A stretch of DNA of 37,501 bases, from positions 1-37,501 of the IMG/VR virus record IMGVR_UViG_3300046500_000071; one strand, 5' to 3'. The position numbers were made by a program, and so were the translations under genes. The stretch comes from a virus. The notes beneath the pieces were generated by a model. It did no database searches. It had not been told where the DNA came from and was given only the letters and a program-made list of their open reading frames with translations. Positions 7,949-13,786 of this stretch are shown here, one piece after another (the stretch's first letter is position 1; every line of letters starts with the position of its first letter).

Positions 7949-8297
7949 GATTCACTCCAATGGTTGAGGGTGCTATGGCCCGCGTCGTGCAGAGTTCCGG
8001 CGTGCCGGCGGAGACCCACGACTTCCAGAACGTCCGATAGCTGCCGCGGTTATCTCACTCACGGCTTGAGGAAGAAGGCGACCGTCTTTCCGATCTGTCA
8101 TTGCGATCCTGCCGATGCTCAGTTACATCGACGCTCGCTCTTACGCATGGCGATTGCCCGTACATGTAGTCACGCGGCTTCACGCGCGCCTTATAAGTGT
8201 CCGCACTCTGTCAGCTACACTCGTAGACACTCGCCATGCGTAAGAGGCCAGCCCGGTTGTGCTCCGCGGCGCCGACCGCCGCGTGACTGGCAGAAAC
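7949..8297 (-). promoter_or_regulatory. Non-coding late-promoter region
   Basis: About 350 bases with no convincing gene lie between the leftward early terminator and the first late gene. The late promoter should be here, by analogy with lambda pR' and P22 late transcription, because all genes from 7948 around the circle to 24510 run on the minus strand. I cannot point to a clean -35/-10 pair. The best AT-rich minus-strand hexamer is TATAAG near 8192, without a good -35. The region also holds the perfect inverted repeat at 8138-8246. Confidence 0.45.
8138..8246. repeat. Perfect 16-bp inverted repeat enclosing 77 nt
   Basis: CTCTTACGCATGGCGA at 8138-8153 and its exact reverse complement TCGCCATGCGTAAGAG at 8231-8246. 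The enclosed 77 nt contain smaller hairpins on the minus strand: CTAC-GAGT-GTAG, GTGTC with GACAC, and a CGCG/CGCG pair. The element could be a folded RNA of about 109 nt, or a DNA site bound by the packaging or late regulatory machinery. No T-run follows, so it is not a simple terminator. It does not fit a canonical tRNA. Confidence 0.8.
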
Positions 8298-8333
8298 GAA
8301 AAAGCCCCGCTCGGCGTGAACCAGCGGGGCTTT
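8298..8333 (-). terminator. Terminator of the leftward early operon
   Basis: An 11-bp stem, AAAGCCCCGCT (8301-8311) with AGCGGGGCTTT (8323-8333), and an 11-nt loop. On the minus strand it is followed by a run of five Ts. It lies 33 bases beyond the stop of the candidate late regulator at 8367 and separates early from late transcription. Confidence 0.85.
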
Positions 8334-8366
8334 GATTTTCTGTGGACGAACGGAACGTGCCACGGA

Positions 8367-8774
8367 TCAGGAAGTTACAACATCTTCACGCGGTTTACAA
8401 GCAGATTTTTCGAGCAATCCTGCAACTACCATCTGCGGACAGAGAATCGCCTTCGCACGCTCGTAGTCCTCGTCCTGTGTCTCGGCGTGCCGCGGGTTGA
8501 CCCAGACCGATGCGCCGGCGCCGAAATTACGCATCGCCGTGTTGATCGCAAGACGGCTGCGCATGTCGAGCTTGAGGATCATCGGCTCAATCACCTTGCC
8601 GACCGACGCGCGCAGGTTCATTTCGACTTCGGCGTCGAGGTCGTCGTAATCCATCCATTGACGACTGATGCGGAAGTCGCGGCAGGCCGGGTCAGCGCCC
8701 CCATGGCCGAGGTTCGGCGTATAGCCTGCCTGCCACTCGTACCAGTCCAACAGCAGTTCGTCGATTCGATCCAT
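8367..8774 (-). CDS. Candidate late-gene regulator (Q position), conserved phage protein
   Basis: 135 aa, starting MDRIDELLLDWYEWQAGYTP. The N-terminus is rich in W, Y and acidic residues. It continues with ACRDFRISRQWMDYDD and ends with NPRHAETQDEDYERAKAILC and KSACKPREDVVTS. I associate this pattern of LLLDWYEWQxGY and SRQW with small proteins near the end of early operons in beta-proteobacterial phages, but I cannot name a characterised member. The C..C spacing is not a clear zinc finger. Its place, last early gene before a strong terminator and the late region, is that of lambda Q. Late antiterminator or activator is therefore an inference from position. GGGGAT precedes the ATG. Confidence 0.6.
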   Translation of the reverse strand: MDRIDELLLDWYEWQAGYTPNLGHGGADPACRDFRISRQWMDYDDLDAEVEMNLRASVGKVIEPMILKLDMRSRLAINTAMRNFGAGASVWVNPRHAETQDEDYERAKAILCPQMVVAGLLEKSACKPREDVVTS

Positions 8775-8786
8775 GTCAATCCCCGT

Positions 8787-8987
8787 TCAATCCGCCTTGG
8801 CTGGCGTCCATCGAAATGTCATCCGCGTGTGAAGCTGCACTTCATCCCATATCGCCTCGATCTGGTTCGCGTCGAGCTTCTTCAGGCCACCGCGCGTGCC
8901 GCTGACCGACTGCGCTTCGGGTGTCTCGCAGTTCAGGCGCAGGCGATCTGGGCGCCCGTTCATGGGTTTGAATGTTGGCAGTGGCAT
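8787..8987 (-). CDS. Small hypothetical protein
   Basis: 66 aa, starting MPLPTFKPMNGRPDRLRLNC. Its ATG overlaps the stop of the upstream 81-aa gene as TAATG, so the two are translationally coupled. A longer frame upstream is rejected because it lies out of frame across that neighbour and has an implausible R/P-rich translation. The C-terminal half, KKLDANQIEAIWDEVQLHTR, is probably a helix. The function is unknown. It lies in the early operon between the resolvase and the candidate late regulator. Confidence 0.6.
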   Translation of the reverse strand: MPLPTFKPMNGRPDRLRLNCETPEAQSVSGTRGGLKKLDANQIEAIWDEVQLHTRMTFRWTPAKAD

Positions 8988-9232
8988 TAGGCCGCCTCCA
9001 TCTGCTGTTCCCGCCAAGCCACAAACGGCCGGCGCAGTAACTGATGAAACCGCGCCTCTGCGGCCTTGTCGGTCGCAAGCGCGCGGCGCGATGTGATCTG
9101 GCAGACGACGCGGATGAACTCCGCTGCTTCGTCGACCGTGAGCGGCTCGACCTCGGCGTGCAAGGCGGCCCATTCGCGGAACTGAGGGTCGCGGGGGAGC
9201 ATGCCGGCGAGCTGGAGGATTGAGGCCATCAT
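8987..9232 (-). CDS. Small hypothetical helical protein
   Basis: 81 aa, starting MMASILQLAGMLPRDPQFRE. It is helical throughout, with PRDPQFREWAALHAE near the N-terminus and VDEAAEFIRVVCQITSRRAL in the middle. The C-terminus HQLLRRPFVAWREQQMEAA is a typical phage early-operon ending. The start overlaps the preceding stop by 4 bases. The segment DPQFREW occurs in small proteins found between replication and late-regulator genes in many temperate phages, but no function is established. Confidence 0.65.
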   Translation of the reverse strand: MMASILQLAGMLPRDPQFREWAALHAEVEPLTVDEAAEFIRVVCQITSRRALATDKAAEARFHQLLRRPFVAWREQQMEAA

Positions 9233-9423
9233 ACGAACCCTGGGAAAAGGTCATCACCCTTAAATTCGAGGACCAAGTTGCTGACCTCGAAGGTCTTAAT
9301 CTCGCCGGGATGCATCATGTACATGCCTATGTTGGCTTTTCCCCACGCGTGCAAGGCAAAGGCCTCAAGAGGCGTCTCCGGGATGATGGAGAGAACGCCC
9401 CGCGCATTAATTTCGGCTTTCAT
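9229..9423 (-). CDS. Small hypothetical protein
   Basis: 64 aa, starting MKAEINARGVLSIIPETPLE. It alternates short beta-like stretches with AFALHAWGKANIGMYMMHPG and ends in LEFKGDDLFPGFV. It overlaps the resolvase stop (ATGA) on one side and the 81-aa gene start on the other, so it is locked into the early operon. I do not recognise it. The overlaps and normal codon use support it as a real gene. Confidence 0.65.
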   Translation of the reverse strand: MKAEINARGVLSIIPETPLEAFALHAWGKANIGMYMMHPGEIKTFEVSNLVLEFKGDDLFPGFV

Positions 9424-9908
9424 ACGAAGTGCCTCTGCCCATAGCGCCCGATCAGCAGCGCATCAGCCCGGCCGCTGGTCTTGGTCAGCTTCAGATGCGG
9501 ATAAAGCTCACGCGCAATGCGCAGGCTCTGGTCCTTCGTGTCCTCGCGCTCGGTCTTGCGGATGCCAAACAGGCCTTGCCACTCCCGCGGCGTGACGTAG
9601 GCAATGTCGAGCCCCGTTAGCTCGCATACGGCTGCAATCACCGCCTTGGTGGCCGCGAGCGATGCCTGCGACGCCATGGAACCGACGCGCTTGCCGCTGC
9701 CCATGAACGCGTGCGAGCTTTCCATGACCACCAGACCTTTCTCGTCGGCTGGCACGTAGTTGCGCAGCATCTGCTGCAACACGCGAGGATCGACCTCGTT
9801 GCTTCCGTCTTGCTTTTTTCGGACGGGAACATCGAGCACAGCCTGCCGGCCGTCGTCGTAGAAGAACGCCAAGGCGCCCTTGATGCCAGGGTCAATGCCG
9901 ATCAGCAT
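9420..9908 (-). CDS. RuvC-like Holliday-junction resolvase
   Basis: 162 aa with the RNase H-like fold of RuvC: MLIGIDPGIKGALAFF carries the first acid (D6), VVMESS the second (E63) and SGRADALLIG the third (D149). The length is close to bacterial RuvC (about 170 aa). It would resolve branched replication and recombination intermediates before packaging, a role done by RuvC-like, Rap or RusA enzymes in other phages. AAGGAG lies 7 bases before the ATG. The gene follows the helicase after 52 bases. Confidence 0.85.
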   Translation of the reverse strand: MLIGIDPGIKGALAFFYDDGRQAVLDVPVRKKQDGSNEVDPRVLQQMLRNYVPADEKGLVVMESSHAFMGSGKRVGSMASQASLAATKAVIAAVCELTGLDIAYVTPREWQGLFGIRKTEREDTKDQSLRIARELYPHLKLTKTSGRADALLIGRYGQRHFV

Positions 9909-9960
9909 GCTTGCTCCTTAGGGCCTGCGGAAACCTCGCGCGCGGGCGTAGTGGTGGCGG

Positions 9961-10917
9961 TCAACGGCTCCATACCGCTCTCCACTGATTTTTCTCGAGA
10001 TCGAGATGCAGCAATGAATCGCGCTGATCCGTGAATTGCAGGCTTCCCCTGTCGAACCATAGCTTCACCTTCCCTTCCCAAGTGTGATGACGCTGTTTCG
10101 CGCAGATCAGCAGCGTGTCGGATTGGGCTTCGAACTTCTCGCGCTCGCCCGGCTTCAGATCGGCGGCCAACGCTTCTTCCTTTCGCTTGTTGCGGTGCAC
10201 GATCAGAACGTTGTCCACCAGATCGGTGATTTCCCCGGCACCCTTGATATCGAACTTGTCGGGTGCGTTGGTTTCCTTCTCGCCTTTGCGGATGTGGTGC
10301 ACCAGGTGAATGTGCAGACCAGTATCTCGAGCGAGCGAGCACAGCGAATCTACGAAGGCCTTCTGGCCGGCATAATCGTCTGGCGCGATGCCGCACTTCA
10401 TGAGGCTGTCGATCACTATGTGACCGACCTTCAATTCCTGGTTGCAATAGCGGGATACAGACATCATTCGATCGCGCTGCACCGTGCCAATGTGGTTGTA
10501 GATCCACAGGCGGTCATCGGTCCACACTGCAAACGAGTCGAGGTATTGCATTCCCGGTCGAGCATGCCCGGCTGCTTGACTTGACATCCGCTTCAGCGTT
10601 TTGTCCGCCGGCATTTCCATCGAAGCAACGCATACGCGATCGCCTTGAGCCATAAATCCGAGCACCACCTGACCGAGCACGCCGGACTTCCCATGTCCAT
10701 TCACGCCGGCCCACAGCGTTACTTCGCCGGGTCGGAACCTGATGTCATCGCCAACGCTTGGCCACGGCGTCGTAAGCCCAGTCACGGATTCCTCGCCTCC
10801 GTGGAATGCGGCCTTCACCTTGTCGAAGAACTCGGAGGCCTTGCGCACATCGGCGCGGCCGTCGTTCTCATCCTTGGCGTATTCGGCCCAGTTGATGTTG
10901 TCTGGGATCACCCGCAT
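9961..10917 (-). CDS. Replicative helicase, DnaB/RecA-fold ATPase domain only
   Basis: 318 aa from MRVIPDNINWAEYA, preceded by a strong AAGGAGA. A longer frame to 11001 lacks such a site. Walker A is GVNGHGKSG at residues 71-79, Walker B HIVIDSL at 166-172 (D170), and a sensor-like HLVHH lies at 204-208. The first 45 residues are too short for a DnaB N-terminal domain, so this is a minimal helicase like those of other temperate phages that act with a separate initiator. It overlaps the stop of the upstream gene by 10 bases. It probably unwinds the phage origin together with the DUF1376 protein. Confidence 0.85.
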   Translation of the reverse strand: MRVIPDNINWAEYAKDENDGRADVRKASEFFDKVKAAFHGGEESVTGLTTPWPSVGDDIRFRPGEVTLWAGVNGHGKSGVLGQVVLGFMAQGDRVCVASMEMPADKTLKRMSSQAAGHARPGMQYLDSFAVWTDDRLWIYNHIGTVQRDRMMSVSRYCNQELKVGHIVIDSLMKCGIAPDDYAGQKAFVDSLCSLARDTGLHIHLVHHIRKGEKETNAPDKFDIKGAGEITDLVDNVLIVHRNKRKEEALAADLKPGEREKFEAQSDTLLICAKQRHHTWEGKVKLWFDRGSLQFTDQRDSLLHLDLEKNQWRAVWSR

Positions 10918-11423
10918 TGCTGATTCTCCTTTGCGATCTGGACAACCAGATCCATTGCGTTGTCGTAGGGAATGGGAATGCTTTTCCCGAGTTCGGCCCA
11001 TAATTTCCGCTCGAGCGCTTTCCCGTCGTTCCAGGCCTTGATGTGGCGTTCAGGTGCAGCACGCACCGGCATGACGACCATCGGAAACCAGTCGAACAAT
11101 GCGAAATCGGTGATGGTGCGCATTTCTCCGCAGTCGATACGCGGTCCTTCGATAAACGTCAGGATCAGGCGCTTGGGCACCGCGGCAGCGACGTCCACCA
11201 GGACCTCAATCAGTTGGCGAAAGGGTGTTGCAACCGAAGCAAACACTTCGAGATCCAAAGCCGATACCGCGCGCCATTCGTACCGCGTGCCCGCATTTGC
11301 CAGCAGCGTGAGATTCGTGAACTCCAGCGGCCCGACAAGTGAGATCAGCACCGGAAGCGCAGGAACGCTCTTGGCTTTACGCATGGCAATGAGCTGCTCG
11401 CAGTTGCGGGGGATCGGAGTCAT
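10908..11423 (-). CDS. Hypothetical replication-operon protein
   Basis: 171 aa, starting MTPIPRNCEQLIAMRKAKSV. It contains several hydrophobic beta-like segments (ALPVLISLVGPLEF, KRLILTFIEG, FPMVVMPVRAAPE) separated by helices, which suggests an alpha/beta fold, and ends with NAMDLVVQIAKENQQCG. No catalytic motif is evident. It lies between the initiator and the helicase, overlapping the helicase start by 10 bases, where helicase loaders are found in some phages. It has no Walker motif, so a DnaC-type loader is unlikely. The start has no clear Shine-Dalgarno and may depend on coupling to the upstream gene. Confidence 0.7.
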   Translation of the reverse strand: MTPIPRNCEQLIAMRKAKSVPALPVLISLVGPLEFTNLTLLANAGTRYEWRAVSALDLEVFASVATPFRQLIEVLVDVAAAVPKRLILTFIEGPRIDCGEMRTITDFALFDWFPMVVMPVRAAPERHIKAWNDGKALERKLWAELGKSIPIPYDNAMDLVVQIAKENQQCG

Positions 11424-11427
11424 GGCG

Positions 11428-12150
11428 TCATGCGAACGGATTGTTGTCGGAGTGGCCGTTCATACGACCTACCGGACGCTCGAGCCACTCAGCTTTGAAA
11501 CCGGCCCAACCGCGCGTGCAACAGGTACGGATGACGTCATTCATGTCGAGGCCGGCCTTGTCTGCCTCAGCCTTTACACCGTCGAATGCAGTCTCAGTCG
11601 GGGTAAGCCGCTTGCCCTTCCGGAGCGCAAGCCAGTCTCGAGCAACAACCGACTCGACACCCATCGATTCAAGATGCGCTTGCGCATCGAAGCGCGGTAC
11701 GCGCGTAGTGTTTTTATGGAGTCTGGAGTCTGGAGTCTGGCTAAGGTTTTTTTCGCTTAGCGAATCAGAACCCAATGGGTTTCCGTTCGGTTTTGATTCG
11801 GTTTCAACTTCGGTTTCGTTCGGGTTTTCATTTTTCTTAGGGCGACCACCCTTTTTCCCGTTCTCCCGGTTTGCCTTCGCTTGTGCGGATGCGTCTTCGA
11901 TTTCACGTTCGCAGCGGTGCTGTACCCACACACCTTCGTAAAGCTCGAAAAATTCGCCAAGCACCACCTTCAGCGCTGCGCATTCGTCCTTGTTACGGGC
12001 TCCGATCAGGCGTGCTGCCTGCGCGTCAGGGATGCCAGACTCACGCGTGTAATAGACATCGAGAAGGCGCGTGTATACGCCGTGCTCGAGCAGCGACAGG
12101 TGCGCTGTGTCCTTCAGGTAGTCGCCGATGTGGCGCTTGTAGAAGTTCAT
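11428..12150 (-). CDS. DUF1376 replication-initiator-like protein
   Basis: 240 aa. Residues 1-90 match the DUF1376 pattern (MNFYKRHIGDYLKDTAHLSL, LLDVYYTRE, GIPDAQAARLIGA, VWVQHRCEREI), a winged-helix-like domain common in phage replication initiators. A basic segment GKKGGRPKKN follows near residue 100, then a low-complexity linker at about 106-146. The C-terminus (about 150-240) holds WLALRKGKRLTPT and CCTRGWAGFKAEWL, typical of the helicase-interacting part of lambda O-type proteins. GGAGAAA lies before the ATG. The linker is encoded by the repeat cluster described as candidate origin, as in lambda O. Confidence 0.8.
   Translation of the reverse strand: MNFYKRHIGDYLKDTAHLSLLEHGVYTRLLDVYYTRESGIPDAQAARLIGARNKDECAALKVVLGEFFELYEGVWVQHRCEREIEDASAQAKANRENGKKGGRPKKNENPNETEVETESKPNGNPLGSDSLSEKNLSQTPDSRLHKNTTRVPRFDAQAHLESMGVESVVARDWLALRKGKRLTPTETAFDGVKAEADKAGLDMNDVIRTCCTRGWAGFKAEWLERPVGRMNGHSDNNPFA
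11718..11838 (-). other. Candidate replication origin (iterons inside the initiator gene)
   Basis: Three tandem copies of GGAGTCT (11718-11738) are followed by an AT-rich stretch, a palindrome TTCGCT-T-AGCGAA (11752-11764), three TTCGGTTT units starting at 11786, 11797 and 11809, one TTCGGGTTT at 11819, and a T-rich tract to about 11838. The last four repeats are 10-12 bp apart, about one helical turn. All lie in the part of the gene encoding the linker between the initiator's two domains. This matches the design of the lambda origin inside O. Function is inferred. Confidence 0.5.
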
Positions 12151-12153
12151 GGC

Positions 12154-12597
12154 CTATTTCTCCGCCATGCCGTCGATGCGATTCGATAAACCGAACAGCT
12201 TGCCCAGGTGCTTCCAGATGACGTCGCGCACGCGGCGGGCTTCGTGGGAATCAACGCGGCCATCTGCAAACGTGTCCGTGATTGCCGCGCCTATGTCGCC
12301 GAAGGTCTTCATCGACTCGGACATCATTTCGATGACCTCGCCGTCGGCGCAGTTTTCGGCGGCCGGCACTTCCATGCAGACGAGCCCGAGTTCGCGCGCG
12401 AAGGCTTCAGCAATGCGGCGGTCGCCGGTTATCTCCGACATGCGCAGCGCTTCAGCAAGCGTCAGATGGTGCGTGGTGTTGTTCGGGTTGACCTTGTTGC
12501 GCAGAACTGCGCCGGACATTCCGAGCCGCGGCGCCAGCGACTCGGTGCCTCCCGGATAGTCGTGCGCAACTGCGTAGGCTGCGTCGGTGATGTTCAC
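12154..12597 (-). CDS. CII-like phage regulatory protein (CP76 family)
   Basis: 147 aa from the GTG at 12597 (VNITDAAYAVAHDYPGGTES). AGGA lies about 9 bases upstream, and an ATG at 12630 gives an alternative 158-aa form. The N-terminal half has the helix-turn-helix arrangement of the phage CP76/CII-type regulators: DAAYAVAHDYPGG, ESLAPRLGMSGAVLRNKVNP, HHLTLAEALRMSEITGD. The C-terminal half is helical and acidic (GEVIEMMSESMKTFGDIGAA). These proteins activate lysogeny promoters in related phages. It lies second in the leftward operon, after the Cro-like gene, exactly where lambda cII lies. Confidence 0.75.
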   Translation of the reverse strand: MNITDAAYAVAHDYPGGTESLAPRLGMSGAVLRNKVNPNNTTHHLTLAEALRMSEITGDRRIAEAFARELGLVCMEVPAAENCADGEVIEMMSESMKTFGDIGAAITDTFADGRVDSHEARRVRDVIWKHLGKLFGLSNRIDGMAEK

Positions 12598-12672
12598 GTG
12601 TGGTCCTGTTGAACGTTGTGCAGTGCGCAACTAAAGGTTGTAATTAGTTCCACAGTCGCGGCCTGCGGGGAT

Positions 12673-12876
12673 TCAGGCTGCGGCTGGCTGTTCAGTCTTC
12701 GCTTGATCGAGGCCTTCAAAAGCCTTCGGATAGGCAACGCGAAGAAACTGAAGGCGCGGCTTCGGGATTCCGTCCGTGCGCCATTGATGGACCGAAGGCG
12801 GCTTGCACTCGCAGATCTTTGCGACAGCAGTCGTTCCGCCCAATCGGTCGATGACGGTATTTGCGAATTTGTCCAT
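12673..12876 (-). CDS. Cro-like DNA-binding protein (YdaS type)
   Basis: 67 aa, starting MDKFANTVIDRLGGTTAVAK, then ICECKPPSVHQWRTDGIPKP: the helix-turn-helix arrangement of Cro/YdaS-type proteins, in which the recognition helix follows GGTTAVAKxCxxKPPSVxxW. It is the first gene of the leftward early operon. AGAGG lies about 7 bases before the ATG. It should bind the palindromic operators between it and the divergent repressor gene and promote lytic growth. The stretch 12598-12672 between this gene and the CII-like gene holds a small imperfect hairpin (GTTGCGC/GCACAAC on the minus strand) that could be a nut-like or termination signal; this is unproven. Confidence 0.8.
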   Translation of the reverse strand: MDKFANTVIDRLGGTTAVAKICECKPPSVHQWRTDGIPKPRLQFLRVAYPKAFEGLDQAKTEQPAAA

Positions 12877-12906
12877 TGCAATGCCTCTGTTGGTTACGCC
12901 GGCTTC

Positions 12907-12935
12907 ATTTTAGGCCGGCCTAAACGCTATTGCAA
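12907..12935 (-). promoter_or_regulatory. Leftward early promoter with operator in the spacer
   Basis: On the minus strand TTGCAA (12935-12930) and TAAAAT (12912-12907) are separated by 17 bases. These match the sigma-70 hexamers at 4/6 and 5/6 positions. The perfect palindrome at 12909-12924 fills the spacer and overlaps the -10, so repressor binding would block transcription. Transcription would begin near 12900 and run into the Cro-like gene. Confidence 0.7.
12909..12924. promoter_or_regulatory. Operator, perfect 16-bp palindrome
   Basis: TTTAGGCCGGCCTAAA is fully self-complementary. Near-identical sites occur at 13700-13715 and 13734-13749, and a weaker one (12 of 16 bases) at 12957-12972 overlaps the repressor start codon. 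Repeated at both early promoters and nowhere else that I noticed, it is the expected target of the repressor and the Cro-like protein. Confidence 0.8.
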
Positions 12936-12970
12936 GCCACACCTAAAAAAAACTCGTTTAGGCTTAACTA

Positions 12971-13351
12971 ATGGACACTTGGAACTCTCGGCTCGCTGCA
13001 GCCCTCAAGGAAAGCGAATACAACGCTCATCAGCTCGCCCAGGCCATGGGCCTCAAGGCGCCCTCCGTATCGGCTTGGATAGGCGCTGGAACCATTCAGC
13101 CAGCCAAGAACATCACCGGGGAAAACCTGCTGCGCGTGTGCCAGCTGTTGAACGTGCGACCCGAGTGGGTGATGTTCAAGGAAGGGCCAATGCGGCCCCC
13201 GTCGAAGTCATCGCTTTCTAACGAAATGCTTTCGGTAATTGCTGCGCTGGAGGAAATTGACAGGAGTGGTGGAACTGAACGAGAAGATGCCCTCTATTTC
13301 ATCAATCGCTTGCTGCGCAAGGATGCTAGCGAAGTAAGGAAGGCCGGTTAA
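12971..13351 (+). CDS. Phage repressor (CI role), HTH-XRE, without peptidase domain
   Basis: 126 aa. The N-terminal XRE helix-turn-helix is clear: WNSRLAAALKESEYNAHQLA, QAMGLKAPSVSAWIGAG and ENLLRVCQLLNVRPEWVMFK. Residues 80-126 form a short helical region (NEMLSVIAALEEIDRSGG, YFINRLLRKDA), probably for dimerisation. The S24/LexA-type peptidase domain of lambda CI is absent, so RecA-driven self-cleavage is not expected. The gene is divergent from the Cro-like gene, with operators between. Only AGG precedes the ATG at a usable distance, so translation may be weak. A degenerate operator overlaps the start, which suggests autoregulation. Confidence 0.8.
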   Translation: MDTWNSRLAAALKESEYNAHQLAQAMGLKAPSVSAWIGAGTIQPAKNITGENLLRVCQLLNVRPEWVMFKEGPMRPPSKSSLSNEMLSVIAALEEIDRSGGTEREDALYFINRLLRKDASEVRKAG

Positions 13352-13366
13352 TTGTTAAAAACTGGT

Positions 13367-13386
13367 GTTTACCCTCATTAGTAAAC
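13367..13386 (+). other. Inverted repeat after the repressor gene
   Basis: GTTTAC (13367-13372) and GTAAAC (13381-13386) with an 8-nt loop. The stretch 13352-13473 holds no gene. This hairpin is AT-rich and weak and has no T-run directly after it, so it may be a protein-binding site or a poor terminator. Confidence 0.35.
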
Positions 13387-13473
13387 GTTTCCGAAAGACC
13401 CACTATTGACCGACACATTTGGCTAACCACAGCGGAATGTGTAATCCCTACTCAAGGAGAAACGGGGGCATAT

Positions 13474-13656
13474 GTGGGCAATAAGACCGAGTGTGAAGCA
13501 GTCGTGATCCCGATAGAAGTTGGTCGGGCGCTTAAGGTGCAGCGTCAAAACACCAGAGAGAAACCACGACGGGACGAAGCGCCAGCTTTGCGACGACTAG
13601 TTCAATGCGTCGAGATGCTGGCGGAGCTGACACGGGAAGTCGCGCTGAACCAGTAA
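13474..13656 (+). CDS. Small basic protein next to the repressor
   Basis: 60 aa, GTG start (VGNKTECEAVVIPIEVGRAL); GGGGG lies 5 bases before it and AAGGAG further upstream. An overlapping ATG at 13472 in another frame ends after a few codons. The middle is rich in R, K and E and the C-terminus is helical (LVQCVEMLAELTREVALNQ). I do not recognise it. It follows the repressor on the same strand and ends just before a terminator, so it is probably expressed in the lysogen. In lambda the genes in this place (rexAB) give superinfection exclusion; that is only a positional hint. Confidence 0.55.
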   Translation: MGNKTECEAVVIPIEVGRALKVQRQNTREKPRRDEAPALRRLVQCVEMLAELTREVALNQ

Positions 13657-13663
13657 TCATCGA

Positions 13664-13689
13664 AGGCCCGCCTTGCGCGGGCTTTTCTT
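13664..13689 (+). terminator. Terminator of the repressor transcript
   Basis: GCCCGC (13666-13671) pairs with GCGGGC (13677-13682) around a 5-nt loop, followed by TTTTCTT. It lies 10 bases past the stop of the 60-aa gene. It isolates the lysogenic transcript from the rightward early promoter. Confidence 0.85.
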
Positions 13690-13699
13690 CGTCTGCGAT

Positions 13700-13715
13700 T
13701 TAAGGCCGACCTAAA
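13700..13715. promoter_or_regulatory. Operator upstream of the rightward promoter
   Basis: TTAAGGCCGACCTAAA is the reverse complement of the operator at 13734-13749 apart from one mismatch and a variable end base. The two sites are inverted relative to each other and their starts are 34 bp apart, a spacing that would allow cooperative binding on about the same face of the helix. Confidence 0.7.
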
Positions 13716-13722
13716 ATAATTC

Positions 13723-13751
13723 TTGACCTGTTCTTTAGGTCGGCCTAAGAT
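13723..13751 (+). promoter_or_regulatory. Rightward early promoter with operator in the spacer
   Basis: TTGACC (13723-13728), a 17-base spacer and TAAGAT (13746-13751). The operator TTTAGGTCGGCCTAAG (13734-13749) fills the spacer and overlaps the -10, the same design as the leftward promoter. Transcription should start near 13758 and cover the recombination operon. From 13657 to 13786 there is no gene; the stretch holds the terminator, both operators and this promoter. Confidence 0.75.
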
Positions 13752-13786
13752 TCACCTCACAGCAACACCACACATGAGGTGACCAG

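Noticed and set aside
8138-8246. tRNA gene inside the large inverted repeat
   Set aside because: The 77-nt interior has the right size and a CTTATAA that could resemble an anticodon loop, but the flanking bases do not pair as an anticodon stem, there is no TTC T-loop and no D-loop GG.
9902-10507. 201-codon minus-strand frame inside the helicase region
   Set aside because: It overlaps the helicase in another frame and lacks any recognisable fold or ribosome site; the helicase motifs show the true frame.
11718-11740. CRISPR-like or microsatellite array
   Set aside because: Only three 7-bp units without spacers. Considered instead as part of the candidate origin.
13752-13782. 8-bp hairpin TCACCTCA/TGAGGTGA hiding the ribosome site of the first rightward gene
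   Set aside because: The pairing is real, but transcripts from the promoter at 13723-13751 should start near 13758, inside the left arm. The hairpin could form only in readthrough RNA, so regulation by it is unlikely.
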